From NCBI GenBank assembly GCA_946188395.1, contig CAMHUU010000016.1, positions 1 through 60,652 of the forward strand: a stretch of 60,652 nucleotides of DNA, in the 5' to 3' direction. Below, one piece after another: positions 9,637 through 17,862 of the stretch. The DNA comes from an uncultured Prevotellaceae bacterium. GTDB lineage: Bacteria > Bacteroidota > Bacteroidia > Bacteroidales > Bacteroidaceae. Numbering within the stretch: position 1 is the stretch's first letter; every line of letters begins with the position of its first letter. The position numbers were made by a program, and so were the translations under genes. The notes beneath the pieces are model-generated. The model saw nothing but the letters and a program-made list of their open reading frames with translations. It was not told the origin of the DNA and made no database searches.

Positions 9637-12063
9637 TTACTTTCTTCCGCTTTGCGTGATTAATGTCTTAATGTTTTCGTTGAATTCATCCTCCTTCATC
9701 AGTTGCTCGATGGTGAGGTGCATGCGATAGCGCCAATAGTGGCGGGGATTAGCCGGAATGTTGATACGCTCAGCATTTTGGTCGGGCAGGCGCAGACGTT
9801 CATCAATGGACAGCCAGTCCTGCAACGACAGCAGACAGAGCATCGACGGAGAGGTCAGCTGACGACTCACAATATCCTTTGCCAACCAGCCCGGCAGCGG
9901 ATGCGGTGCAGCACCGCCACGACGCAGCGACTCATTATAGTAAGCCTGCGTCTGCTCTTCGTCCTCGTCCCACCACTGACGCAAAGTCGGCATGTCGTGC
10001 GTCGAGAAGGTACACACACTGCGATAGGGGTTGCGCTTCAGCTTTCCGAAACGGATCGTGGGATCCTTCGGCATGGTCTGAATCTCGAGCGACAGGATAC
10101 GGAGCTCGTTCATGACCCAGGGCACACAGTCGGGCACCATACCGAGGTCTTCGGCACATACCAACATACGGGTAGCCTGCGTCAGACGAGGCAGTTTCTT
10201 CATGGCCTCCTGATACCAGAACTGATTGTTGCGACGATAGAAGTAGTCGTTGTAGAGGCGGTTGAAGTTATATTTCTCGCCCTCGTCCAGCTTCTGGTAA
10301 GGCTCCTGATACTGCACGGCGATGCGCGGATGCCAGCGGTCGTTACGCTTATGGTCGACCAAGAACAGGTCGTCGTGGCCATAGATGCCATAGCCCTCAA
10401 TCTCTTCTCGGCTCAGTCCCAAGGCTGGCGAGAACTGTCCTTCCAGTCCGGACTTCTCGGGTACGGGAATCTCCCAAATGCGGAAGAAGCCCAGCACGTG
10501 GTCGATACGATAGGCATCGAAATACTCCGCCATCTTACGGAAGCGGCGTACCCACCACTGACAACCGTCCTTCAGCATCTCGTCCCAGTTGTAGGTGGGG
10601 AAGCCCCAGTTCTGTCCGTCAGCCGAGAACGGATCGGGCGGAGCTCCCGCCTGACCGTTCAGGTTGAAGTACTTCGGCTCCACCCAGGCCTCCACACCAT
10701 CGCGGCTGATGCCAATGGGGATGTCACCCTTCAGGACGACGCGGTGCTTACGGGCATAGTCGTGAGCAGCACGCATCTGCTGGTCGAGGTTGTACTGCAC
10801 GTAACACCAGAAATCCGTCACCTTCTTGTCGGGCTTAGCCAGCGGCTTCGGCCATTCCGAGAAGGTCGCCGTACCATAGAGGTCGCGATAGTAGCAGAAC
10901 TCCGCATAAGGCTGGAGCCACTGTTTGTTCTCCTCGTAGAACTTCTTGTAAGCCGCCGTACGCTTGGTGGCTGTTCCCTCCTGACGGTAAAGCTCCTGCA
11001 GATAGTCCATCTTGGCGCTGAACATGCGTTCATAGTCAATCTGTGGCAGGGCGTTCAACTCCTGGCGCAACTGTTCGAAATGTGCTTTTCGTTTTTCATC
11101 TTTGATTTCAGGTAACTGTCTCAGGTCGGTATATTGCGGATGCAGGGCATAGATGCTGATCGAATTGTAAGGATAGCTGTCCTGCCAAGTGTGTGTGATA
11201 TTCGTATCGTTGATGGGCAATACCTGCAAGATGCGCTGCTGGGTCTTTGCCACCCAGTCGATCATCAGCTTCAGGTCACCGAAGTCGCCCACGCCAAAGG
11301 AACCCTCGCTGCGCAGCGAGAAGATGGGCACCACCGTACCGGCGCCCTTCCAAGGATAGATGGGGAAGTAGGCTTGTGAGAGTTCATAGACCACCACTTC
11401 CTCTTGTTCTATCTGCGGCAGTTCTATAGAACGGTTGGCACCCTGTTCCCACATGAGTGACTCTGTCCCGTTGCCAATAATGATGAACTTAAATTCGAAA
11501 CGGTCCTTTGGTAGCTGCGAGGCATCGAGGCTGACGGCCCACTCATGGTACTCATGTTCTGCCATGACGACAGCCTTTCGGGCATCCCAGGCACCCAACG
11601 AAGCCGGTTCGCCGACAATAGCCAGACGCTCTTCCTGTCTGAGCTGGGGTGCGCGCACCTTCAGACGGATGGTAGACTGGTATTCCGAACGCGTTGTCTT
11701 TTCGCGTTGACGGGCCATGACACACTCCGTAAAGGCAGAGCTGTACATGTAGGCATCTTCGGGAATGTCGATCCAATGGTCGTAAATCGTATAACGTGTT
11801 GCCTTTGTTGCAGCGAACTCCAGTCGGTGAGGCTCCACCTGCCATTCATGACGGGCTTCCTCATCGCCCCGCACGAGACTATAATAATAGTCCATATAGG
11901 TACCCGGCTTGACGGTCTTCGTCAGTTCCACAAACCAATGTTCCCCGTCGAGTGTCGTCATCTTATGCTGCGACACCTTTCCACCTTCCTCTTCAGGAAG
12001 AATATTCAACACCATATCTTCGCCGAAAGAGGTGCGATAATCCAGATTGAATAAGAGTTTCAT
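9637..12063 (-). CDS. malQ: 4-alpha-glucanotransferase (amylomaltase) with N-terminal CBM20
   Basis: 808 residues from Met at 12063 (MKLLFNLDYRTSFGEDM). A longer in-frame start at 12111 would overlap the MFS stop and adds a non-conserved tail. GH77 disproportionates maltodextrins in the cytoplasm. Two N-terminal starch-binding modules (about 1-115 and 120-230; the second has VRAPQLRQEERLAIVGEPAS and LGAWDA typical of CBM20) precede the catalytic barrel. GH77 catalytic segments are YRIDHVLGFFR, LVCAEDLGMVP and FSTHDMPTLRQWW. No signal peptide. The CBM20-GH77 form is the usual one in Bacteroidota. It lies between the sugar transporter and GH97 genes in one operon. Confidence 0.95.
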   Translation of the reverse strand: MKLLFNLDYRTSFGEDMVLNILPEEEGGKVSQHKMTTLDGEHWFVELTKTVKPGTYMDYYYSLVRGDEEARHEWQVEPHRLEFAATKATRYTIYDHWIDIPEDAYMYSSAFTECVMARQREKTTRSEYQSTIRLKVRAPQLRQEERLAIVGEPASLGAWDARKAVVMAEHEYHEWAVSLDASQLPKDRFEFKFIIIGNGTESLMWEQGANRSIELPQIEQEEVVVYELSQAYFPIYPWKGAGTVVPIFSLRSEGSFGVGDFGDLKLMIDWVAKTQQRILQVLPINDTNITHTWQDSYPYNSISIYALHPQYTDLRQLPEIKDEKRKAHFEQLRQELNALPQIDYERMFSAKMDYLQELYRQEGTATKRTAAYKKFYEENKQWLQPYAEFCYYRDLYGTATFSEWPKPLAKPDKKVTDFWCYVQYNLDQQMRAAHDYARKHRVVLKGDIPIGISRDGVEAWVEPKYFNLNGQAGAPPDPFSADGQNWGFPTYNWDEMLKDGCQWWVRRFRKMAEYFDAYRIDHVLGFFRIWEIPVPEKSGLEGQFSPALGLSREEIEGYGIYGHDDLFLVDHKRNDRWHPRIAVQYQEPYQKLDEGEKYNFNRLYNDYFYRRNNQFWYQEAMKKLPRLTQATRMLVCAEDLGMVPDCVPWVMNELRILSLEIQTMPKDPTIRFGKLKRNPYRSVCTFSTHDMPTLRQWWDEDEEQTQAYYNESLRRGGAAPHPLPGWLAKDIVSRQLTSPSMLCLLSLQDWLSIDERLRLPDQNAERINIPANPRHYWRYRMHLTIEQLMKEDEFNENIKTLITQSGRK

Positions 12064-12110
12064 AAGCGTATGTAATTTATATGTTGAATCGTTTTGTGCA
12101 ATCGCTTGCA

Positions 12111-13436
12111 TTATTTCTTATCTCGTATCACTGTCACGCAGGCAGCACCTACCACCAACAGTACCGCTGCCACCAGCATCATAGACGACTGGTGACTGCC
12201 TATCAGCGAGAGAACCAGACCGCCACAAAGGGCAGCGACAATCTGCGGAATGCAGATGGTGCCGTTAAACAGTCCGAGGTAAGCGCCCATATGGCCATAG
12301 CCCTGCAGGGCGTTGGTGACAAAGGTAAATGGCATCGCCAGCATGGCAGCCCATGCACAGCCTATCAGCAGGAAGGGAATGAACTGCAAGTACTGGTCGT
12401 GCAGAAATGGTATCATACCAAATCCGACAGCTCCCAAGACCAGACTGATGGCATAAGCCAGTTTGGTGTTCTTAAACTGAGGCAGCACGGTAGCCCAGAC
12501 GACAGAGCCTACGGCCTGTACGGCAAACAAGATACCAACCCAGTTGCCAGCCTCTTGGAACGGTTCGCTGGCAGGATTGGTGGTATACCATACCGTTTCG
12601 GCAATGGCTCCTGTGGTGTAGTTCCACATATACAGGAACGCTGCCCAGCAGAAGAACTGCACCAGACCCACTTTCCAGAATGTCGACGGAGCCTTTCGAA
12701 GCAGTGAAATCCAGTCGGACTTGTCTTCACTCCCCTCGCCCTTTGGAGAGGGGTCGGGGGTGAGGCTCCCATTATATTCTGCGTAATCCGTCGGATTCCA
12801 TTCCTTTACCTTCGACGTGGTATAGATGACACAAAGAATCAGGATGGCAGCACCGATATAGAACGACCAGATCACACTATCGGGAATGACGCCTTTCTCG
12901 GCGACATTGCTGATACCAATCCACGTCAGCACAAAGGGGAATACGAAACCAACGACCGAGCCTGCATTGCAGAGGAACGACTGGATGCTGTAGGCCTTGG
13001 CCTTCTGCTCTTCGTTGACCATATCGCCCACCATCATCTTAAACGGCTGCATGGCCATATTGATGCTAGTATCGAGGAACATCAGCGCAATCAGTCCGAA
13101 AAGCATGGCAGCTCCCACTGTCAGTCCCAGCGAACCGGCATTGGGCAACAGACACATTACCAGCACAGCGACAGTGGCTCCTATAAATAAATAAGGTATA
13201 CGACGTCCGAAGCGCGTCCAAGTCTTGTCGCTCAGCGTTCCGACAATCGGTTGCACAAGAATACCCATCAGCGGGGGCAATATCCAGAAATAGCTCAAGT
13301 TGTGGGGATCGGCGCCCAATGTAGCAAAAATGCGCGAGATGTTAGCAGACTGCAAGGCATAGGCTATCTGCACACCAAAGAATCCGAAACTCAGGTTCCA
13401 GAGACTCCAAAAAGGAAGATTAGGTTTTTGTTTCAT
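12111..13436 (-). CDS. MFS maltose/oligosaccharide transporter (SLC45-like)
   Basis: 441 residues, about 12 membrane segments, inner membrane. It belongs to the sugar-transporting MFS branch typified by SWNLSFG-like starts (here LWNLSFGFFGVQIAYALQ) and the RFGRRIPYLF loop after TM3. It should import maltose or short maltodextrins by cation symport for MalQ. The central loop between TM6 and TM7 (about residues 223-236) contains SLTPDPSPKGEG, encoded by a G/C-rich palindromic element at 12729-12770 that looks inserted. It follows lacI by 58 bp and precedes malQ by about 47 bp. Substrate is inferred from context. Confidence 0.88.
   Translation of the reverse strand: MKQKPNLPFWSLWNLSFGFFGVQIAYALQSANISRIFATLGADPHNLSYFWILPPLMGILVQPIVGTLSDKTWTRFGRRIPYLFIGATVAVLVMCLLPNAGSLGLTVGAAMLFGLIALMFLDTSINMAMQPFKMMVGDMVNEEQKAKAYSIQSFLCNAGSVVGFVFPFVLTWIGISNVAEKGVIPDSVIWSFYIGAAILILCVIYTTSKVKEWNPTDYAEYNGSLTPDPSPKGEGSEDKSDWISLLRKAPSTFWKVGLVQFFCWAAFLYMWNYTTGAIAETVWYTTNPASEPFQEAGNWVGILFAVQAVGSVVWATVLPQFKNTKLAYAISLVLGAVGFGMIPFLHDQYLQFIPFLLIGCAWAAMLAMPFTFVTNALQGYGHMGAYLGLFNGTICIPQIVAALCGGLVLSLIGSHQSSMMLVAAVLLVVGAACVTVIRDKK
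12729..12770. repeat. In-frame palindromic G/C element (LTPDPSPKGEG element)
   Basis: About 42 bp with an inverted core (CCCCTC ... GAGAGGGG) followed by TCGGGGGTGAGG. Read on the minus strand it encodes SLTPDPSPKGEG in the central loop of the MFS transporter. From memory, the same peptide occurs in unrelated Bacteroidota proteins, which suggests a mobile or dispersed short repeat that tolerates coding positions. Confidence 0.75.
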
Positions 13437-13439
13437 ACT

Positions 13440-13475
13440 TTTAATGCATAATTAATAATGCATAATGCATAATTA
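13440..13475. repeat. GCATAAT heptamer tract in the lacI-MFS spacer
   Basis: Imperfect GCATAAT units (TTAATGCATAAT, TAATGCATAATGCATAAT) fill most of the 58-bp spacer between the lacI stop and the MFS start. Same unit type as the tract in the GH97 signal peptide. Confidence 0.8.
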
Positions 13476-13494
13476 TTGTTTTGATGTTTTTATA

Positions 13495-14520
13495 TTACCT
13501 CGTTGTTCCTCGAACGACGAGGCGCGTGCGGACGATGCGGCGTTCTGCCTTTTCGCGAGGAATCGTTCCCTCCACCTGACCAATCAGGATATCGGCAGCC
13601 TCCTCGCCCACCTTCACACCACGTTGTTCGATGGTGGTCAGCATCGGGTCACAGGCAATGGCACGATAGCCGTTGGTAAAACCACAGATGCTGATATCCT
13701 CGGGCACCCGGAACCCCATGCGCTTGGCTGTATACAAGATACCGATAGCCGTATCGTCGTTGACGGCAAAGAATCCGTTGGGAGGCGTCTCCATTTGCAG
13801 CAGTTCCGGAGCGATGATTTCTGCATCAGCCCTATTGTCGCAGATGCGTGTCAAAGCCTCATCGTAAGGAATGCCGTGTTTCAGCAGTGCATCCTTATAG
13901 CCATTAAAGCGGTTCTTCGATATCTCCAGCGTCATCGCCGACCCGAAGAAGGCAATGCGGTCGCACCCCGTTTCTATCAGGTGCGTCACGCCGGTATAGG
14001 CCCCCATATAGTCGTCGACTACCACGCGGCTCGCGTTCACGCCCGTACATATTCTATCATAGAACACCAGTGGCATGCCGGCATCCATCAGTTGCTGGAA
14101 ATGCTGATAGTTCTTCGTATCCTTGGCCTGCGACACAATGACGCCACATACCTTTTTCTCGTAGAACCACTGACAGATATCCACCTCGCGCTCGTATTGC
14201 TCCTGGCTCGTTGCTACGAGTATGCGATAGCCACGCTTGGCAGCCTCTTCCTCAATACCAGCCAGCACTGAAGCAAAATAATAGTGTACGAAGTCGGGGA
14301 CGATGACGCCAATGACCTTGATGGGTTGCACTCTCGAGCGGCGCAGCGACTCTGCCAGCACATTCGGGATGAAGTTATGCTCGCGGGCATACTGCTGAAT
14401 GACAGCCCGCCGCTCTGCCGAGATACGGGGCGAATTCTTCAGTGCACGCGACACTGTAGCCACGCTGATACCCAGCTCGCGGGCTATGTCCTTCATTGTC
14501 AATGGTGCATGATCTTTCAT
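13495..14520 (-). CDS. LacI-family transcriptional regulator of the starch/maltose locus
   Basis: 341 residues. N-terminal helix-turn-helix TMKDIARELGISVATVSRAL, then a hinge and a periplasmic-binding-protein-like sugar domain (VIGVIVPDFVHYYFASVLAGIEE, through GFTNGYRAIACDPMLTTIEQ). It binds a palindromic operator and releases or tightens with sugar. The start at 14520 (MKDHAPLTMKDIA) is preferred over an upstream ATG at 14544, because a promoter core at 14542-14549 would place transcription start below 14544. It is divergent to susC across 231 bp that hold a perfect GCAAACGTTTGC palindrome, and is probably co-transcribed with the MFS-malQ-GH97-pulA genes. It likely controls both arms. Confidence 0.92.
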   Translation of the reverse strand: MKDHAPLTMKDIARELGISVATVSRALKNSPRISAERRAVIQQYAREHNFIPNVLAESLRRSRVQPIKVIGVIVPDFVHYYFASVLAGIEEEAAKRGYRILVATSQEQYEREVDICQWFYEKKVCGVIVSQAKDTKNYQHFQQLMDAGMPLVFYDRICTGVNASRVVVDDYMGAYTGVTHLIETGCDRIAFFGSAMTLEISKNRFNGYKDALLKHGIPYDEALTRICDNRADAEIIAPELLQMETPPNGFFAVNDDTAIGILYTAKRMGFRVPEDISICGFTNGYRAIACDPMLTTIEQRGVKVGEEAADILIGQVEGTIPREKAERRIVRTRLVVRGTTR

Positions 14521-14541
14521 CAGGTTTTCAGCTTTTGAGTG

Positions 14542-14549
14542 CAAAGTTA
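14542..14549 (-). promoter_or_regulatory. Promoter -7 element for the lacI gene
   Basis: TAACTTTG on the minus strand matches TAnnTTTG, 22 bp before the chosen lacI start. It rules against the longer start at 14544. I see no convincing -33 motif. Confidence 0.6.
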
Positions 14550-14604
14550 TGAAATAATATTGTTCATTGTTTCTTTACCTTATTTAATTATTAATTTACA
14601 TCAA

Positions 14605-14618
14605 TGCAAACGTTTGCA
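14605..14618. promoter_or_regulatory. LacI-family operator, perfect 14-bp palindrome
   Basis: TGCAAACGTTTGCA is a perfect palindrome with the central CG and the GCAAACGTTTGC form bound by LacI/CcpA/PurR-type regulators. It lies in the divergent lacI-susC spacer, about 56 bp upstream of the susC -7 element and about 55 bp upstream of the lacI promoter, so one bound dimer could affect both. I found no second full copy in the spacer. Confidence 0.82.
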
Positions 14619-14673
14619 CATTCTATATAACGTATTTATTTCAAAAAAAGTATCAACGTAATCAAAAAATTCT

Positions 14674-14681
14674 TACCTTTG
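14674..14681 (+). promoter_or_regulatory. Promoter -7 element for the susC operon
   Basis: TACCTTTG matches the Bacteroidota -7 consensus, 70 bp before the susC ATG, leaving a leader of about 60 nt. The upstream region is A-rich (CAAAAAAAGTATC) without an exact TTTG, consistent with a promoter that needs an activator. Confidence 0.6.
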
Positions 14682-14751
14682 CGCTTGATTTAAATCAATC
14701 CCGTTGGATTATTGAGAACTTAAATAGTATACTAACTTTAAAAATTAAAAG

Positions 14752-17700
14752 ATGAAGCAAGTAAACATTAAGATTCCGTTTAGGATGCTTGCCCTTTTAT
14801 TTGGGCTATTCCTATCGGTAGGTGCCTTTGCTCAGATTGAAGTCAAAGGCCATGTGAAAGATGCTCAGGACGAACCGATTATCGGTGCGACGGTACGTGT
14901 AGCGAACACACAAATCGCTACCGTTACGGATTTCGACGGTAATTTCGTCCTCAAGGCCAATCAAGGCGCTGACATCACCGTCAGCTACATCGGTTATCAG
15001 ACTGCAACCGTCAAGGCTGCCCCCAACGTGGTGGTTGTGTTGCAAGACGACGCTGCACTGCTGAACGAGGTGGTGGTCATCGGTTATGGTGTCGCCCGTA
15101 AGAACGACCTTACAGGTTCTGTAACAGCCATCAAGCCCGATGAGAAGAACCACGGTTTGATTGTCAGTGCTCAGGACATGATGCAGGGTAAGATTGCCGG
15201 TGTGAACGTGACCAGCGATGGTGGTACCCCTGGTGGAAGCAGTACCATCCGTATTCGTGGCGGTTCGTCACTGAACGCTTCTAACGACCCGTTGATTGTG
15301 ATTGACGGTCTGGCTATGGACCGCCAGGGTGTGAAGGGTTCTCCCAACGCCCTGTCGATGGTTAACCCGAACGATATCGAGTCGTTCACCGTGCTGAAGG
15401 ATGCTTCAGCTACTGCTATTTATGGTAGCCGCGGTTCTAACGGTGTCATCATCATCACCACGAAGAAGGGTCGTCAGGGTCAGGCTCCGAAGGTGAGCTA
15501 CAATGGTAACGTTTCCTACTCTGTGAAGCGCAACAAGCTCGACGTGCTCGATGGTTACGAGTATCGCAAGTTCATCCTCGACTACTATGGCGATGACTCT
15601 CAAGCAGCTCAGCTGTTAGGTCTTGGCAATACCGACTGGCAGGACGAAATCTTCCACTCTGCCATCAGCAGCGACCACAACATCACCGTTCAAGGTGGTC
15701 TGAAGCACATGCCTTACCGCATCAGTGCAGGCTATACCGACCAGAATGGTATTCTGAAGACCTCTAACTTCCAGCGTACCACAGCCAGTGTGACCTTGAA
15801 CCCCTCGTTGTTGGACGATCATCTGAAGTTCAATATCAACGGTAAGTTCATGTACTCTCACAACCGCTATGCTAACACGGGTGCTATTAGTGAGGCTGTC
15901 CGCTTCGACCCGACCCAGTTCGTTACCAGCAACTGGCCGGAGTATAGGGATTTCCGCGGTTTCTACCAGTGGGGTGGCGATGGCTCTGCCTATAACGACT
16001 ACACCATCGACCGCGCCATCCGTTCGGTTGGTCCTGGCAAGAACCCCGTAGCCATGCTTCACGAGCGCAACCAGCGTGCCAACTCATACGACTACATTGG
16101 TAATGTAGAAGTTGACTACCAGATTCACGGTTTCGAGGACCTACGCCTCCATGCCAATGCCAGCGGCGACTGGGCCAACGGTAAGGAGATGACCGACCTG
16201 GCTCCTTGGGGCTCATCAAACTATTATTATGGTAACAGCGGCTACACGAAGGAGAGCAAGTACAACCTGACTTTCTCGGCCTACGCACAGTACTATAAGG
16301 ATTTCCTGAAGACCCAGCACTTCGACATCATGGTGGGTTACGAATGGAGTCACAACAAATTCTGGGGTGACGAGGCTTACGTTAGCCTCTATCCGCAGAC
16401 CTATGGTACTTCGCTTGTCGATGGCAAGGTGGTCGACGATCCTACATTGGCAGTTCTGCGTGGCACTCCCGCAACATCAAGTACCAAAGAGTGGAAGCAG
16501 GAGAGCTATCTGGTATCGTTCTTCGGACGTGCCAACTATATTGCCTTCGACCGTTATATGGTTACAGCCACCGTCCGTCGCGATGGTTCCAGCCGTTTCC
16601 TTGAGCACTGGGCAACATTCCCCTCTGTGGCTCTGGGTTGGAAGATCAACGAAGAGGCCTTCCTGAAAAATGTCAAATGGATGGACGAACTCAAGCTTCG
16701 TCTCGGTTGGGGTAAGACCGGTCAGCAGGACGGCATCGGTAACTACAACTACTTTGCCACCTACAATGTTAACACAGGCAGTGTTGACGGTCGCTATCCG
16801 CTCGTTGGTGTCAACGACAGCGGTCTGCTCTATCTCCCCGACGCTTACAATAAGAACTTGAAGTGGGAAACCACAACGACCTGGAATGCCGGTTTGGACT
16901 TCGCCTTCTTCCACAACCGTCTGAGTGGTAGCGTAGATTACTACTATCGTAAGACCACTGACCTGATTAACACTGCCACCGTTTCGGCAGGTTCTAACTT
17001 CCGTAACCAGGTCATCTCAAATATTGGTTCTTTGGAGAACAGAGGTATCGAAGCCTCTCTGACCGTTCGTCCCATCCAGACAGAGGATGTTCAGTGGGAG
17101 GTTACTGCTAACTTCACCTACAACAAGAACAAGATTACCGAGCTGACTGGCGAGGGCGACATCATCATGACTGGTGGTATCAGCGCCGGTACCGGTAACC
17201 AGGTTCAGGCACACGCCGTAGGCTATCCCGCCAACTCATTCTATGTGTTCCAGCAGGTTTATGATGCCGATGGCAAACCCCTTGAGGGCGTTTATGTCGA
17301 CCGTAACGCCGATGGCGTCATCAACGATGCTGACCGTTATTTCTACAAGAGCCCCGCAGCTCCTTACACTGCTGGTCTGAGTTCACGCATTCAGGTGAAG
17401 AACTGGGACCTCGGCTTCGGACTGCGCGCCAGCTTCGACAACTACGTATTCTGGGATCGCGGCGCAGGTTTCTCGAACGTCGCCACACGCTACGACGATT
17501 CCTTCACTTATCTCCAGAATGTTACTCCTGAGGCTGTCAGAAACGGATGGACAACCTACGATTACGTCAAGACCGACTACTTTGTTCGTAACGGCTCTTT
17601 CCTGAAGTGTGACAACATCACATTGGGCTATTCTTTCGAGAATCTCTTCAAGGGCGGCAACTACAACGGTCTCGGAGGCCGCATCTATCTGGCTGCTACC

Positions 17701-17817
17701 AATGTGTTTACCATCACCAAGTATGATGGTCTGGATCCCGAAGTATACGGTGGTATCGACAACAACATCTATCCTCGTCCGTTTACCATCCAATGCGGTC
17801 TGAACCTGAACTTCTAA
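14752..17817 (+). CDS. susC: SusC-family TonB-dependent outer-membrane transporter
   Basis: 1021 residues. Imports bound maltodextrins across the outer membrane with TonB energy, in complex with SusD. Signal peptide (MLALLFGLFLSVGAFAQ), then a carboxypeptidase-regulatory-like domain (IEVKGHVKDAQDEPIIGATV, about 29-105), a plug domain starting LNEVVVIGYGVARKNDLTGSV with the SusC-typical IRIRGGSSLNASNDPLIVIDG, and a 22-strand barrel ending in aromatic-rich PRPFTIQCGLNLNF. The leader is A-rich (AAAAATTAAAAG before ATG). It is followed by susD after 45 bp. The length and motif set match starch-type SusC proteins; the starch specificity comes from its neighbours. Confidence 0.95.
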   Translation: MKQVNIKIPFRMLALLFGLFLSVGAFAQIEVKGHVKDAQDEPIIGATVRVANTQIATVTDFDGNFVLKANQGADITVSYIGYQTATVKAAPNVVVVLQDDAALLNEVVVIGYGVARKNDLTGSVTAIKPDEKNHGLIVSAQDMMQGKIAGVNVTSDGGTPGGSSTIRIRGGSSLNASNDPLIVIDGLAMDRQGVKGSPNALSMVNPNDIESFTVLKDASATAIYGSRGSNGVIIITTKKGRQGQAPKVSYNGNVSYSVKRNKLDVLDGYEYRKFILDYYGDDSQAAQLLGLGNTDWQDEIFHSAISSDHNITVQGGLKHMPYRISAGYTDQNGILKTSNFQRTTASVTLNPSLLDDHLKFNINGKFMYSHNRYANTGAISEAVRFDPTQFVTSNWPEYRDFRGFYQWGGDGSAYNDYTIDRAIRSVGPGKNPVAMLHERNQRANSYDYIGNVEVDYQIHGFEDLRLHANASGDWANGKEMTDLAPWGSSNYYYGNSGYTKESKYNLTFSAYAQYYKDFLKTQHFDIMVGYEWSHNKFWGDEAYVSLYPQTYGTSLVDGKVVDDPTLAVLRGTPATSSTKEWKQESYLVSFFGRANYIAFDRYMVTATVRRDGSSRFLEHWATFPSVALGWKINEEAFLKNVKWMDELKLRLGWGKTGQQDGIGNYNYFATYNVNTGSVDGRYPLVGVNDSGLLYLPDAYNKNLKWETTTTWNAGLDFAFFHNRLSGSVDYYYRKTTDLINTATVSAGSNFRNQVISNIGSLENRGIEASLTVRPIQTEDVQWEVTANFTYNKNKITELTGEGDIIMTGGISAGTGNQVQAHAVGYPANSFYVFQQVYDADGKPLEGVYVDRNADGVINDADRYFYKSPAAPYTAGLSSRIQVKNWDLGFGLRASFDNYVFWDRGAGFSNVATRYDDSFTYLQNVTPEAVRNGWTTYDYVKTDYFVRNGSFLKCDNITLGYSFENLFKGGNYNGLGGRIYLAATNVFTITKYDGLDPEVYGGIDNNIYPRPFTIQCGLNLNF

Positions 17818-17824
17818 TCAAGGT

Positions 17825-17852
17825 GTAAAGGTAAAAAAGTAAAAAAGTAAAA
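17825..17852. repeat. A-rich GTAAAAAA repeat before susD
   Basis: GTAAAGGTAAAAAAGTAAAAAAGTAAAA: near-tandem 8-bp units in the 45-bp susC-susD spacer, just before the susD start. It may simply provide the A-rich ribosome-binding context used in this phylum. Confidence 0.6.
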
Positions 17853-17862
17853 CGATACGATT

